A stretch of 64,000 nucleotides of DNA, from positions 7,194,501 to 7,258,500 of the forward strand of contig NC_065574.1 of NCBI RefSeq assembly GCF_937616625.2, given 5' to 3'. The position numbers were made by a program, and so were the translations under genes. The notes under the pieces are model-generated. The model searched no databases, was not told the DNA's origin, and was given only the letters and a program-made list of their open reading frames with translations. Shown piece by piece: positions 21,901-31,285 of this stretch. Origin of the DNA: Mercurialis annua. Its lineage: Eukaryota > Streptophyta > Magnoliopsida > Malpighiales > Euphorbiaceae. The number at the start of each line of letters is the position of its first letter. The first letter of the stretch is position 1.

Positions 21901-22648
21901 CACATGGGGGATTGATATAGTTGGACCGTTTGAAACGGGAAAACATCAATTGAAATTCCTAATCGTCGCAATAGAGCACTTCACAAAATGGGTAGAGGTA
22001 GCGCCAGTCGCAACCATCACTGCAGCCAGAGTAGAGGAATTCTTCAAGAACGAAGTAATATGCCGATTTGGCATACCCCACACTGTAATAGCAGACAACG
22101 GAAAACAATTCAATTGCAAACGGTTCAAGGCATTTTGCAAAGGACTGATGATCAATTTGAAATTTACTTCGGTGGCGCACCCTCAAACAAACGGAATGAC
22201 GGAAGTCACCAACCGAACCATAGCACAAGGAATAAAAAAGAGGCTTTCTCAGTATAAGGAAAACTGGGCAGAAGAATTATACAGCGTTCTGTGGGCATAC
22301 AGAACAACTCCTAGAAAAGGAACTGGCGAGACACCCTTCAGACTCGCCTACGGTACTGAAGCGGTAATTCCGGTAGAAATTGGCATACCCAGTATCAGGG
22401 TGAACTATCTGGAAGAAGAAACCAACGAGGCTAGAACAAGGCTGTGTCTAGACCTACTAGAGGAAAGGAGGGATGAAGCGGTGGTCCGAGCCGCTACATA
22501 CAAGAAGCAAGCTGCAAGATACCATAACAAGAGAATGAATTCGAGAGAATTTCAAAAAGGCGATCTGGTCTTACGAAACGCGGAAGTTGGCAGAGGAAAC
22601 GCAGGAGTAAAGAAAATGCAAGCTAATTGGGAAGGCCCTACATTGTAG
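18911..22648 (+). CDS. Retrotransposon pol polyprotein, copy 2, gag-less
   Basis: Translates to the same 1245 residues as the copy at 11646-15383. It has the same domain order, the same TTG-only beginning, the same lack of gag and the same single-base loss ending the frame at 22646. Identity at every residue over 3.7 kb shows that the two internal regions separated very recently. Shared defects mean they arose before the duplication. As in copy 1, protein from this locus would need a non-AUG start or an internal start that removes part of the protease, so autonomous activity is unlikely. Confidence 0.92.
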   Translation: MKKTFERVNLKNQTSQRKRKVTELSTPPPVTFDEEDFGRIAEEHNEALVVAMIIEHWNVERFLIDEGSAINLITRKAYESLGRELEELKRNATPVVGFGGSPIKPNGTITLDVKLGRTRKSEELPTRFSVVEIDLPYNAILGRPFLHDSAAVTSVKALTMKIPTKQGIITIQGNRAEAKKCYERAIKESGETIAIEEILNHHIEEKETAPEGETKKLQLDKDKRVNLGANMNPKIKNKITAMLKNNVKTFAANASEIVGIDPQVITHDLNVAEAANPVKQKKRKFSEEKQKIIAEEVEKLEKAGFIREVHYPEWVANVVIVKKANGKNRMRVDYTDLNKACPKDSYPLPDIDQLVDSTAGHAMYSLADAAQDYHQIQMKEQDQEKTSFITEGGTYCYTAMPFGLKNAGATYQRLMNFMFKDEIGKRVQVYVDDLIIKSENKETHAKDLEETFNILNKFGMKLNPDKCTFGVQGGKFLGFMISQRGIEANPEKIKAIMDMKAPRNINEVQKLNGRITALGRFMSCSAKRCLPFFKALKGTQKFEWNKDCENAFEEIKKFLVTPPLLSRPLKGETLYLYISTTDETIGTVLVREEDNEMKPIYYISRVLKGAETRYPEIEKMALAVLTTAKKLRYYFQSHNVVVRTNQPLRKAIQRPETSGRLVHWSIQLSEHDIRYEPRPTLKAQALADFVAEITPTETGQPKPALVWELHVDGASNEKGAGAGAILKGPEKIKIEYGVNIQFTASNNVAEYEALIAGLGLALEIRTEILRIYSDSQLVVNQVKGEYQAKETGMIEYLGQVMTQLQQLEAQGGQWEIIQIPREENTEADAIAKSASELGDLFTKMQLKETLESPSTRKAEVMAIGEADSWMTPFIKYLDNGELPTDKIEAIRTIRKSANYSFHNGVLYRTSLTHPWSRCVSPQTGESILKEIHEGICGAHEGAITIARKTILQGYYWPTIKEDAKTLVKKCDKCQRHDNVSRKPAVPQGSMESPWPFATWGIDIVGPFETGKHQLKFLIVAIEHFTKWVEVAPVATITAARVEEFFKNEVICRFGIPHTVIADNGKQFNCKRFKAFCKGLMINLKFTSVAHPQTNGMTEVTNRTIAQGIKKRLSQYKENWAEELYSVLWAYRTTPRKGTGETPFRLAYGTEAVIPVEIGIPSIRVNYLEEETNEARTRLCLDLLEERRDEAVVRAATYKKQAARYHNKRMNSREFQKGDLVLRNAEVGRGNAGVKKMQANWEGPTL

Positions 22649-23146
22649 AAGAAGCTACTGGCAAGGGCGCATATAAACTAAAGACAATAACTGGATCCAT
22701 GATACCCAGATATTGGAATGTAGAGCATCTGAGAAAGTATTATCAATAGATTAATTCATGGCATGTACTTATTTCCATTTTTGAAATAAAAGGGCAATTT
22801 GGCGTTAAGAAGTAAATTTTAAAGGCTCGCTCGAGACCTAATATATACAATTTAACAAGAATCGTTCGAATCTTAGTTAAAAACAATTTAGACTCGTCTG
22901 AGTCAAATAAATAAAAGGATCCATTCGGACCTACAAATAAATCACACCAGCAGAAGTTTAGATTAACTTCTCAAAATAACAAACGAGTTTAGATTAACTC
23001 TACAACTAAAGAAAAACAATGGTCAAAAGATCATTATATTCACAAAGCAAAATTACAAAGGATCCGCCTACAATCCAATACAAAAAGAAGACAAAAGCAA
23101 AAAATACAAAAAAGCAAAAAAAAATACAAAAAGAAGAAAATAAAAA

Positions 23147-24938
23147 TTAAGCTTTCTTCAGAGCATCTTGTTTCTGCTTATCAAGCTTCGCCTTCACCTC
23201 CTTCGCCAAAGAAGCAGGATCCAACTGATTGACTCCAGAAAGATAGACGCCAGGATTCTGCTCCCGCAGCTTTGCCCCGATCGCCAACCGGTATTGAGTC
23301 ATGACTTGGGAATAAAAGCTCTCAGAGTCACCCAAACGCCGGCGGAGACGCCCCTCTTCTTTCTTCAGATCATCCCTTTCCTTAGTGAGAGCATCTGAAG
23401 AAGACTTTAGAGACTCGACTTCATCGGACAAAGTTCGAACCCGAGCCTCTAAGGCGGAAATCGCCCGAGTCTTGGCAGATACGGAGGACCTCAGCTGTTG
23501 GATCAGACCAGTCGCCTCGCCAGCCTCCTCCTCCATCTTTTGTTTTTCGGAGAGCCAGGATTCAGAATCCTTCTGAAACTTCTTCAATTGATCCACCGCA
23601 TCCCTTCGGCGGCGCTCCAAAACAGCGATGGACTGGACCACCTGCGAAATTAAGCAACAAATAAGAAAAATATAGAAGCAAATCACAATATAAAATAAAA
23701 GAAGAAAAATATACCAAAAAACCGCCAAGACAGGCGAACTCAGCCAAGCCATCGCCATGTTCGCGATCAATGGACTCAATATCCTCTTTAATCATAATAT
23801 TCTCCATGCAAGCATGGAGAATAGCGATGTTTGAGAGTCGAGGCGGATTTTGTGCGTCCGCCCAAGCTGTAAACCGAGGTGCCTCATCGACAGACACCCC
23901 AGAAGATTTCTTCTTCTTGGGACGCTTGGAAGAAGCTCCAACTTGGTCCTCAGCAAGACGTTTCTTTCCGGCGGTAGGCAACTCCTTCAGAGAAGGAACT
24001 GAATCCTTCGAAGGAAGCAGAGGCGACTCAGGAGTCGCAGCAGGAACCTGATTGCCAGAAGCGGGATCAAGACCCACCGAATCAGGCGACAGATTCGGCA
24101 CGGCGATCGTAGAAGGATTAGGAACGCCGCTAGTGACCTCGCCCATATCTACAGTCATATCGACATGAAAATTATCAAGCAAATGTTCAAGAGAAGTCGA
24201 CATCCTACAAAACAAAAACATAACAACAGAAGTTAGAAAAATACCTTCTAAGGGAAGACCCGCCAAAAGTATTTCACGGCGACTTAAATATCGTTCTAAA
24301 AGAACGCTGTACTTGGGCTTATCAAAGCGACAATCCGACAACAAAGACAAGGCGAAGTCCCTCTCCCCATCAGTCAGATCAGGTACATCAGTAAGCGAAA
24401 CCTTACTAGAAGTAAAACTCCGCGAAAAAGAAGAAAAAGAGAAATGTTGAACCAAGAAAAACTTAGGGGTCCAACCCTTCAAAGAAGACGGAAGACTAAA
24501 AAGAGACCGATTCGGTCGACCACCCGCAAAAATAAATTCCTCACCCTTTCGGCGGGAGAAAACATAAAAATAATTAAAAAGAGCAAGCGAAGGCTTCTGC
24601 ATCCGAACCCTACACGATTCCATAAAAGAACAAAGAAGGCGAATCGCGTTTGGATGAAGTTGACCCAAAGGAATACCTAAATTATGACAGACCTCTACGA
24701 TTAAAGATTCTAAGGGAAACCTAAGACCCGCTAAAAGCTGCTCATGAAAAATTACTATCTTGGAAGGCGAATCGGTGCTATGATTCGCCCGATACAATTT
24801 TCCAGGCCTAAGAATAACATATGACCCAGGAAAACTAAATTCCTCGGCATAGCCAAGTATCTGTTCTCTTGACAAGGAGCTCCGGGTATATTCTAGCTCG
24901 TCACGAGCACCCTTCGCCCCCTTGGTTACTTCTGACAT
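23147..24938 (-). CDS. Antisense gene of the retroelement, copy 2
   Basis: Second copy of the two-exon antisense gene: exons 24938-23715 and 23641-23147, the same 73-nt intron, 572 residues. Differences from copy 1 are few: Glu to Lys at residue 6, a Ser/Pro change in the LRF.LESL segment and a Pro/Leu change next to the basic stretch. All three are missense with no frame damage. The conserved N-terminal domain, nuclear-localisation-like stretch and coiled coil are as in copy 1. Confidence 0.85.
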
Positions 24939-25554
24939 TTTAAAAATTTTAAAATGGGGAGGAAACACGGAGTGATGATGAAATTAAAATTCTAAAAGAT
25001 CAAAAGAAAGGAAAAGACGAAGAACAAGAAGAACAAGAAGAACAAAATCAAAACTGCAAAGAACTACCAAGAAATCAAATTAGCGAAAAGGTAAAATACC
25101 TCGCAAGCAAATACGCAGGATCGAAAGAAAGATAAGGAGCAACTTGAAAACGAGAAATCTTGAAAGCAGAAGAAGGAAACCCACAGAAAGCTTGAAGAAA
25201 TTTGTTTTTGACAGTTGCAGAAAGAGCAAAGATGGAAGAAGAAGAAGAAAGAAAATGAGCAATTATATAGCCTAAACCGAAGAAACTGAAAAGACGAGAT
25301 CCCATAATTACAAATAAGGACCAACTAATAGCGCACAAAGACACTTGTCCTTCATCCAGTCACAACCCTCTACTGATAGACGACACGTGGCAACGCAGAA
25401 TCTTACTAAAGAAGAAACGTCGCCAACAAACATATGAAATGACTCGCCCGGAATACAAAGCGACTCGCCCGTATAAGAGAACTCAGCTCCAAAAGAGCTA
25501 AAATCCACTAAGGCATGAATACCAATTACTTCAGCTCACTTGCGGGGGAGCTAA
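24939..25554 (-). promoter_or_regulatory. Antisense gene leader and promoter, copy 2 (undeleted)
   Basis: Same arrangement as copy 1 but with the full leader: TATATAAT on the minus strand at 25269-25262, donor at 25099, acceptor at 24992. The 82 bp absent from copy 1 (about 25104-25185) are present here, and the A/G-rich tract near 25245 is 3 bp longer. Confidence 0.55.
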
Positions 25555-26184
25555 TGATGGATACCGAATCCTATAGTAAATATAATGGAGCCGAGTCACA
25601 GGAGATCCACTCTCAGGTGATACCGGACTCCCCCTAAAGATCCGAAGATATGAAGGATACGCCGAATCCCTTAAGATTCGGTGATATGCTAATAAAGACG
25701 GAATCCTTAGAGATTCGGAGATATGCCAATAAAGACTGAATCCCACATGATCCGCCCAAAGCGCGTTAGGTCCGGGATTCGGGTAATCGACTAAGAATGG
25801 AAGTATTGTCCTATTCGGACACAAACACTATATATGGAAGGATAAACTCTACTTTAGGAAGATAAGACTATTTAGGAAGACGTTCCTAAATAGGACTCTT
25901 ATCAGATTAAGGTAGATCGCGACAAATCAGGAGAATCCCTACGATATCGCCGAATCCCTACAAAGTAGGATTCACCTGCCTAATACGACTCTACTAGGTA
26001 TATTCGACTACTATAAAAGGAGCACGAGGTATGCCTAGAATCACAATTACATTCATATACACAAAACGTTGCTCAAAGCTCTAAACTGACTTTAGCATCG
26101 GAGATTAATCGGACAACCACCGTCCGGTTAGCTTCTACCTTGTTTTGCAGGTCTACTCACCGGTTCAGAAGGCAGACTCCATCA
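25555..26184 (+). repeat. LTR3 (right, 630 bp)
   Basis: Ends TCCATCA, completing the 7-bp terminal inverted repeat with TGATGGA, and is followed by the target duplication ATTAT. Private changes in its 3' half are GAGGTATGCC, AACGTTGC, a one-base loss in GGAGATTAA and the terminal A. Confidence 0.95.
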
Positions 26185-26203
26185 ATTATGAAGCAATTTT
26201 GAG

Positions 26204-27133
26204 GGCTAATAATCACCCACGGACCCTGACTTTAGGGGTACCTTACGCTAAACCCCCTGATAAAAAAAACTGCCGTAAACCCCCTAAACTTTACCCAATA
26301 ATTAGCTAAACCCCTTTTCGCATAAATTGACCAAAATACCCTTCAAATCTGTAAATAAATACAAACAAACCAGACAGCTTCAATCTAACCACACTTAAAA
26401 CCGATCCAATCAAATCAAACCAAACAAGTTAATCAAACCTAAATTTATTTAAAAATTAAATAAATAATTATTTTTAATTTAAATAAAAAATAATAAAAAA
26501 AAAATTTCAATCCGGTGAGCAGACCCACCGCGGTGGGTCTGCTCACCGGAAAGCAGACCCACCGGCGTGGGTCTGCTGCAATGAGCAGACCCACCGCGGG
26601 TCTGCTCTTTGCAGCAGATCCACCGGCGTCGGTGGATCTGCTGCAGTGCAGACCCACCGTGGTGGGTCTGGTGGGTTTAAAATTAATTTTAAAAAAATTA
26701 TTTTTTTATTTAAATTAAAAATATTTATTTATTTATTTTTTAAAATTAAATGAGTTTTTATTTGAATAATTTTTTTTGCGGCAATGGACGGTGGTGGCCG
26801 GAAAAAACCGGCGGCGGCGGGTGGAAGTTTTCGGTTGGATGGTTTGATTTAGTTGAGTTGATTGGTGGTTTAAGTATGATTTGGATGGTTTATGTCTGAT
26901 TTGATTAGATAATGACTTTAGATTTGGTTAGATTAAGTTGGTTTGGTTTTTGTTATTGACCTTAGGGGTATTTTAGGTATTTTTGAGAAAATAAAGGGCT
27001 TGGGCGGTTTTAGGGTAAAAGGGGTTTAGCTGATCATTAGGTAAAGTTTAGGGGGTTTACGGCAGTTTTGTTTTGATCAGGGGGTTTAACGTAAGGTACC
27101 CCTAAAGTCAGGGTCCGTGGGTGATTTTTAGCC
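26204..27133. mobile_element. MULE-like fold-back element with a central hairpin cluster
   Basis: 930-bp non-coding element with long inverted arms. The left end is GGCTAATAATCACCC and the right end, read in reverse, GGCTAAAAATCACCC. Both arms carry the GTAAACCCCCTAAACTTTACC-type block in opposite orientation. It is flanked by a perfect 9-bp duplication AATTTTGAG (26195-26203, 27134-27142). It lies 19 bp beyond LTR3. Confidence 0.87.
26512..26674. repeat. Cluster of five hairpins built on AGACCCACC
   Basis: First a perfect 38-bp palindrome without a loop (26512-26549, centre CCGCGG). Four more stems follow: GCAGACCCAC/GTGGGTCTGC, GAGCAGACCC/GGGTCTGCTC, a 15-bp stem GCAGCAGATCCACCG with its complement across GCGT, and CAGACCCACC/GGTGGGTCTG. 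It is strikingly GC-rich inside AT-rich arms. Confidence 0.85.
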
Positions 27134-27556
27134 AATTTTGAGGGATAAATTGGTAGTTTTATTTTGTTATTATTCATATATAGTTAATAGTTTTCTGCTT
27201 ACAAAATCAAGGTAATACTTATATCACTGTAGCTGTTACTAACGGTAAGTAATGTCCATTTTTAAATTTTATTATTCTATATTTTTACCGTTCGTTTAGC
27301 AAATTATTTATATATTGGTTAATTTGATAAATAAAGATATATTTGGATAGCTCAAGTACCAGCCGCTACTATGTTTACTTTTTTTCTATTTAAAAATAGT
27401 TTATCATTTTTACGAGATGTCCTTTCTTCTTATGTATTTATATATATTAAAAAAGTATAAACAATTATTAGTTATATCTTGATTTCAAAAAAACAATAGT
27501 TAAATCTTTTATTTATAGTTATGACACCTACATTTACTCGTTATAGCTGACCTGAA
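27134..27556. other. Intergenic upstream of eS12
   Basis: AT-rich; nothing recognised apart from the right 9-bp duplication of the element to the left. Confidence 0.4.
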
Positions 27557-27613
27557 GGCCCATGAAAATGTAGCAAAGCCCAAAGCAGAAGCCCAAAAAT
27601 ACAAGAACCCTAA
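27557..27613 (+). promoter_or_regulatory. Site II and telo-box motifs of the eS12 gene
   Basis: GGCCCA (27557-27562, site II on the minus strand) and AACCCTAA (27606-27613, telo-box) precede the start codon by about 190 and 140 bp. This pair is a known hallmark of plant ribosomal-protein promoters, linked to TCP factors and growth control. Confidence 0.7.
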
Positions 27614-27749
27614 TTCTCAATATTTAAGCTATCATCGTCTCTATCAACAATTTTAGTTCCAAAAACGCAGCCAATCTCCGCCGCCTCATAATCTCCGATC
27701 ACGCATCTCAATTAATATTTTCTCTCCGTCAAACCGCAAAATCATCAGA

Positions 27750-28985
27750 ATGTCAGGGTAAGCAGATTCGATTTGTTTAATTATTCATTCACAACGTCGT
27801 AATCTTATAATACGTACGTACAAAATCTTATGCAGTGAAGAAGCTCCAGCCGCCGCCGTTCCCGTTGTCGCCGCAGAGACACCAGCGGCGCCACTTGGTG
27901 AGCCGATGGATTTGATGACAGCATTGCCGTTGGTGTTGAGGAAAGCATTGGCGCATGGAGGACTAGTTAGAGGACTACACGAATGTGCAAAGCTGATAGA
28001 GAAGAATTCAGCTCAGCTTTGCGTGTTGGCGGAGGATTGTAATCAGAGTGATTATGTTAAGCTCGTTAAAAGTCTTTGCGCTGATCATAATGTCGGTTTA
28101 TTGATGGTTCCTAGTGCTAAAACCCTCGGTGAATGGGCTGGTGTAAGTCGTTTGTTTTCTCCTTTTTTAATTATCTTAGTTAATTATGATTGGTGGTCTT
28201 AGATTATATATAATTCAATTGGTTTAATTAGTCTGATGAGTTTATGGAGGAAATGAATTGTCTTAATCTATATAGCGCGAAAAAGGAAACATTGAAATGT
28301 GAAATTTCGAAAGTGTTGCTGGTAGTAAAAATGAAATGCTGAAACCTCGGATTCAAAATTCGTAATGTTTCTGTGAAATATAGGTCTTAGTTAATATAGA
28401 TTTTTGTATAACAGAGGCAATTAGGAACAATATAGACTTTTCCGTGTGTATTTTGCCTATTTTAAGACTGTTGAATTTAATTATAAAATTAGGGTTTCTT
28501 GACAGAATATAAACATCCAAGGTTCTTGCAGTTTGTTTAGTAAAACAGGCTGATCTTACTATCTATCAAGATCAGTTGTTTGGTAATATTAGAAGTAACT
28601 TAAAATATCAGTTCCATATGTTTAAGCAGAACCTTACTTTATCTATTATGGAAACCGAATTTATTTGACTTTTCGATCTTATGTCGGATGAAAATATTCC
28701 GTAAGTTGCAAATGCTATTTGATTTCATCTCATTGTATTAAATGGTTTGTTGTTTCAGTTGTGTAAGATTGATTCAGAAGGCAAGGCGAGGAAAGTTGTT
28801 GGTTGCTCTTGCGCTGTAGTGAAGGTGCATGTCTATTTTTAGTTTTTTTGTGCTCGAAATCATTTACCTAGTGTTTTAGTAGAAATGGAGTTGTTAATAT
28901 AACTTAACTTATGGCCATTTTGCAGGATTATGGTGAGGAAAGTGAAGGTCTTAATGTTGTTCAGCAACACATCAAGTCTCAATAA
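27750..28985 (+). CDS. RPS12: 40S ribosomal protein eS12
   Basis: Cytosolic small-subunit ribosomal protein eS12, 146 residues. Four exons: 27750-27757 (ATGTCAGG only), 27836-28142, 28759-28824 and 28926-28985, all with GT..AG borders and consistent phase. The product starts MSGEEAPAAA and ends VVQQHIKSQ. Family landmarks are [27 protein letters not shown], the LL7Ae/L30e-like fold segment, KTLGEWAG and [17 protein letters not shown]. Length and sequence are as expected for the plant family, with no damage. A very short first exon just after the ATG is common in plant ribosomal-protein genes. A 3' untranslated region probably extends to about 29200. Confidence 0.95.
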
Positions 28986-29306
28986 GCGGTAGTAGATCGT
29001 ATTGAACGGGTCTGAGCTGAAGCTTATTTGTTAGAGATCTTATTTCTTATTTTCATGTTACCCTCATCTTTGGGGTTTTTGAATGTTTGATAGTTACTAT
29101 TATTTCCAATGCTGCTTGTTTGTTAATTTGGTAGAACATCCTTGATACCTGAAATGTTGAGTCAACATCTTTCTGAAATTTTGAAATTAACGCTATGAAT
29201 TGATGGCAAAATACAGAACTACTACTTGCTTGGTTATGAATGATGAATATACATAACCCTATTCCGTTTTCCTTTGAGTAGCCATCGAAATACGTCTTAT
29301 CTTAAT

Positions 29307-29749
29307 TTAAGAAGCACGGAAACTTTGACGAAGTTGCGTGTTCCATTTTGGAAACTGAAAACTCCCAGAAATTTATAAGGAAAGGTTTAAGACTGTTTCT
29401 GTAAATAAAAAAGTTGTAAAAAAATCTAAAGCATTCTCAACAAATAATTTTTTTGAATCAATTACCCATAATTTTTATTGTTCACGTAACGTTATCTATA
29501 ATAAAACTTATCTTCTTATTTTTGTTGGATTTAATTATGTTTGATTTATTTTATTAATTGGCAATTATATATAAATAAAATTTGATATATATAGCATTTT
29601 ATAATTTCTAATTTTATAAATATATTCCTATATTTTTATTATTTATACGTTTTTCTCACATTTTGTGTCCTTCATTTTAAAAAAGGGCTGTTTCCGCGTG
29701 TCCATTTCGTGTCATTTTCGTTTCCCGTTTCCCTTTCCGTGCTACCTAG
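29307..29749. mobile_element. hAT-like MITE, copy 1
   Basis: 443 bp with ends TTAAGAAGCACGG and CCGTGCTACCTAG, flanked by an 8-bp duplication with one mismatch (ATCTTAAT 29299-29306, ATGTTAAT 29750-29757). The subterminal regions are rich in GTTTCC/GGAAAC. The centre is AT-rich and non-coding. Confidence 0.78.
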
Positions 29750-29757
29750 ATGTTAAT

Positions 29758-30801
29758 GCATCTTAAAGTGTTTTATCGTAATAAATTAAGTGATTAGTAG
29801 AATCCATTCACTTTGAATTGGTAGGTTTCTGATCTTTTCTTTAAATTGCATTTTGCTGCAAATTTCATCTGTGAGATAACAGACTCTCACATAGATTTTC
29901 AAGATAGTAAGACAGATGCAATGGCACTGGGAATTCCGTGCTGTCTGAAAGGTCTGAAAACACAAGGATTCTGAAAACACACAAGGATTCCCGATGATAA
30001 TTGTGGTACGAGTATAATCAAGTTGGAGCTTGGCTCGTAACCTTGTGCTTAGATGGTTGAGCTCGAGATCTGCTCATACAATGTTTATCAAGTTCAAACT
30101 TGATTTGTATTTTTGTGCTAAAACTGAGGAAGGAAACCGTCAGCAAGTGGTGGCCGAAAAATACTTAGAGAGGGACATCAGTGTCTTCTTGGATAGCCTA
30201 AAGCTACTTTACAATCTCATAATCAAATAGTTACGAACTTAAACAGCACTATCCTTAAACTCGGCTTCTGTAAACAAATTAATAAAAATTAGATTCGAGC
30301 ATTCAGATTATCAAATGAGTTTGAGACAAGGTTGATTCATTTGATTTATTTACAATCGTAGAAGTGGTAAATCTGCTTGAACCTTGAATCAAATCTGTTA
30401 AAGGTAAGATTCAAGTTTAAACAAAAGATTTTTCGGATGTCCGTAGAATCAGTGAAAATACATAAGAAATCTTGTTGGCCATGTTGAATGGGACATGCCG
30501 ACATGGGAACATTTGATGACATGACCACTCCCTTGAGATCGTATAATTTCGCAGGTTCCCCGTGAAAGAAAAATAAAAATTGAATGCAACTGGGCATGAA
30601 CATCAACAGCAGTTTTCTTTCATCAAATTCGCAGCATAGTTGGAATTTCACATCCATGCAAATAGTGAAGCGAAGTTGAATTCAGATGAGCAGCTGCATT
30701 GACCATATGTGCTTCAATTGCCGGATACGCAATGTTTATCCATCAGGACCATCACCATCACACAGGCATATCTCAAGACATTATTGAAAACCGAAAGGTT
30801 C
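29758..30801. other. Intergenic between the two hAT MITEs
   Basis: About 1 kb with moderate complexity. Short open frames (30030-30230 plus, 30346-30657 minus) show no family I recognise. Nothing annotated. Confidence 0.4.
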
Positions 30802-30809
30802 CTCATAAA

Positions 30810-31277
30810 CTAAGTAGCACGGAAACGGAAACGGGAAACGGAAACGATACGAAACGGACACGGGAAAACGAAAGTTTTTCAAAATGAAGGACACGAAACG
30901 TGGGGGAAACGTGTAAATAATAAAAATATAGGGATATATTTATAAAAATATTATTTAAATATTTATGATAATTAATAAAATAATTCATTTTAATACACTA
31001 AATATTTAAAATTTTATAAATATATAAAAAATATAATATAATTCAACACAAATAAGTATATTTGATGTATTGTGTGCAATGCGAATGTAAAATTTATGGA
31101 TAACTAGTTAGATTTTTTTATTTGTGGCTAATAATTTTAATTTTTTTTACAAATTTTAATTTTTATTATTTACAGAAACGGCCCGAAACGTTTCGTACGG
31201 GTGTCCAAGAGTTTCCGGTTTCCGAAACGTTTCTGAAACGGGAAACGCAACTTTGTCGAAGTTTCCGTGCTTCTTAG
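30810..31277. mobile_element. hAT-like MITE, copy 2 (opposite orientation)
   Basis: 468 bp, ends CTAAGTAGCACGG and CCGTGCTTCTTAG, with a perfect 8-bp duplication CTCATAAA (30802-30809, 31278-31285). The left end carries an ACGGAAACGGAAACGGG tandem. The right end, read in reverse, matches the left end of copy 1 (GAAGCACGGAAACTT). Confidence 0.82.
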
Positions 31278-31285
31278 CTCATAAA

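Larger units (their letters stand above)
10939..26184 (+). mobile_element. Tat-lineage Ty3/Gypsy retrotransposon array: LTR-internal-LTR-internal-LTR
   Basis: Three LTRs (10939-11569, 18204-18834, 25555-26184) enclose two nearly identical internal regions of about 6.6-6.7 kb. The outer ends are TGATGGA...TCCATCA and one 5-bp duplication ATTAT (10934-10938, 26185-26189) flanks the whole array; none flanks the middle LTR. Each internal region has a primer-binding site next to the left LTR, a sense pol ORF, an antisense spliced gene, and a purine tract (GCGGGGGAGC) before the right LTR. The pol order is protease, reverse transcriptase, two RNase H domains, integrase, which with the antisense gene is diagnostic of the Tat group (Ogre/Grande/Retand relatives). 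No gag domain is present in either copy. Confidence 0.93.

Noticed and set aside
30346..30657. 103-codon minus-strand open frame between the hAT MITEs
   Set aside because: Composition is more complex than the surroundings but I recognise no family and see no splice partners.
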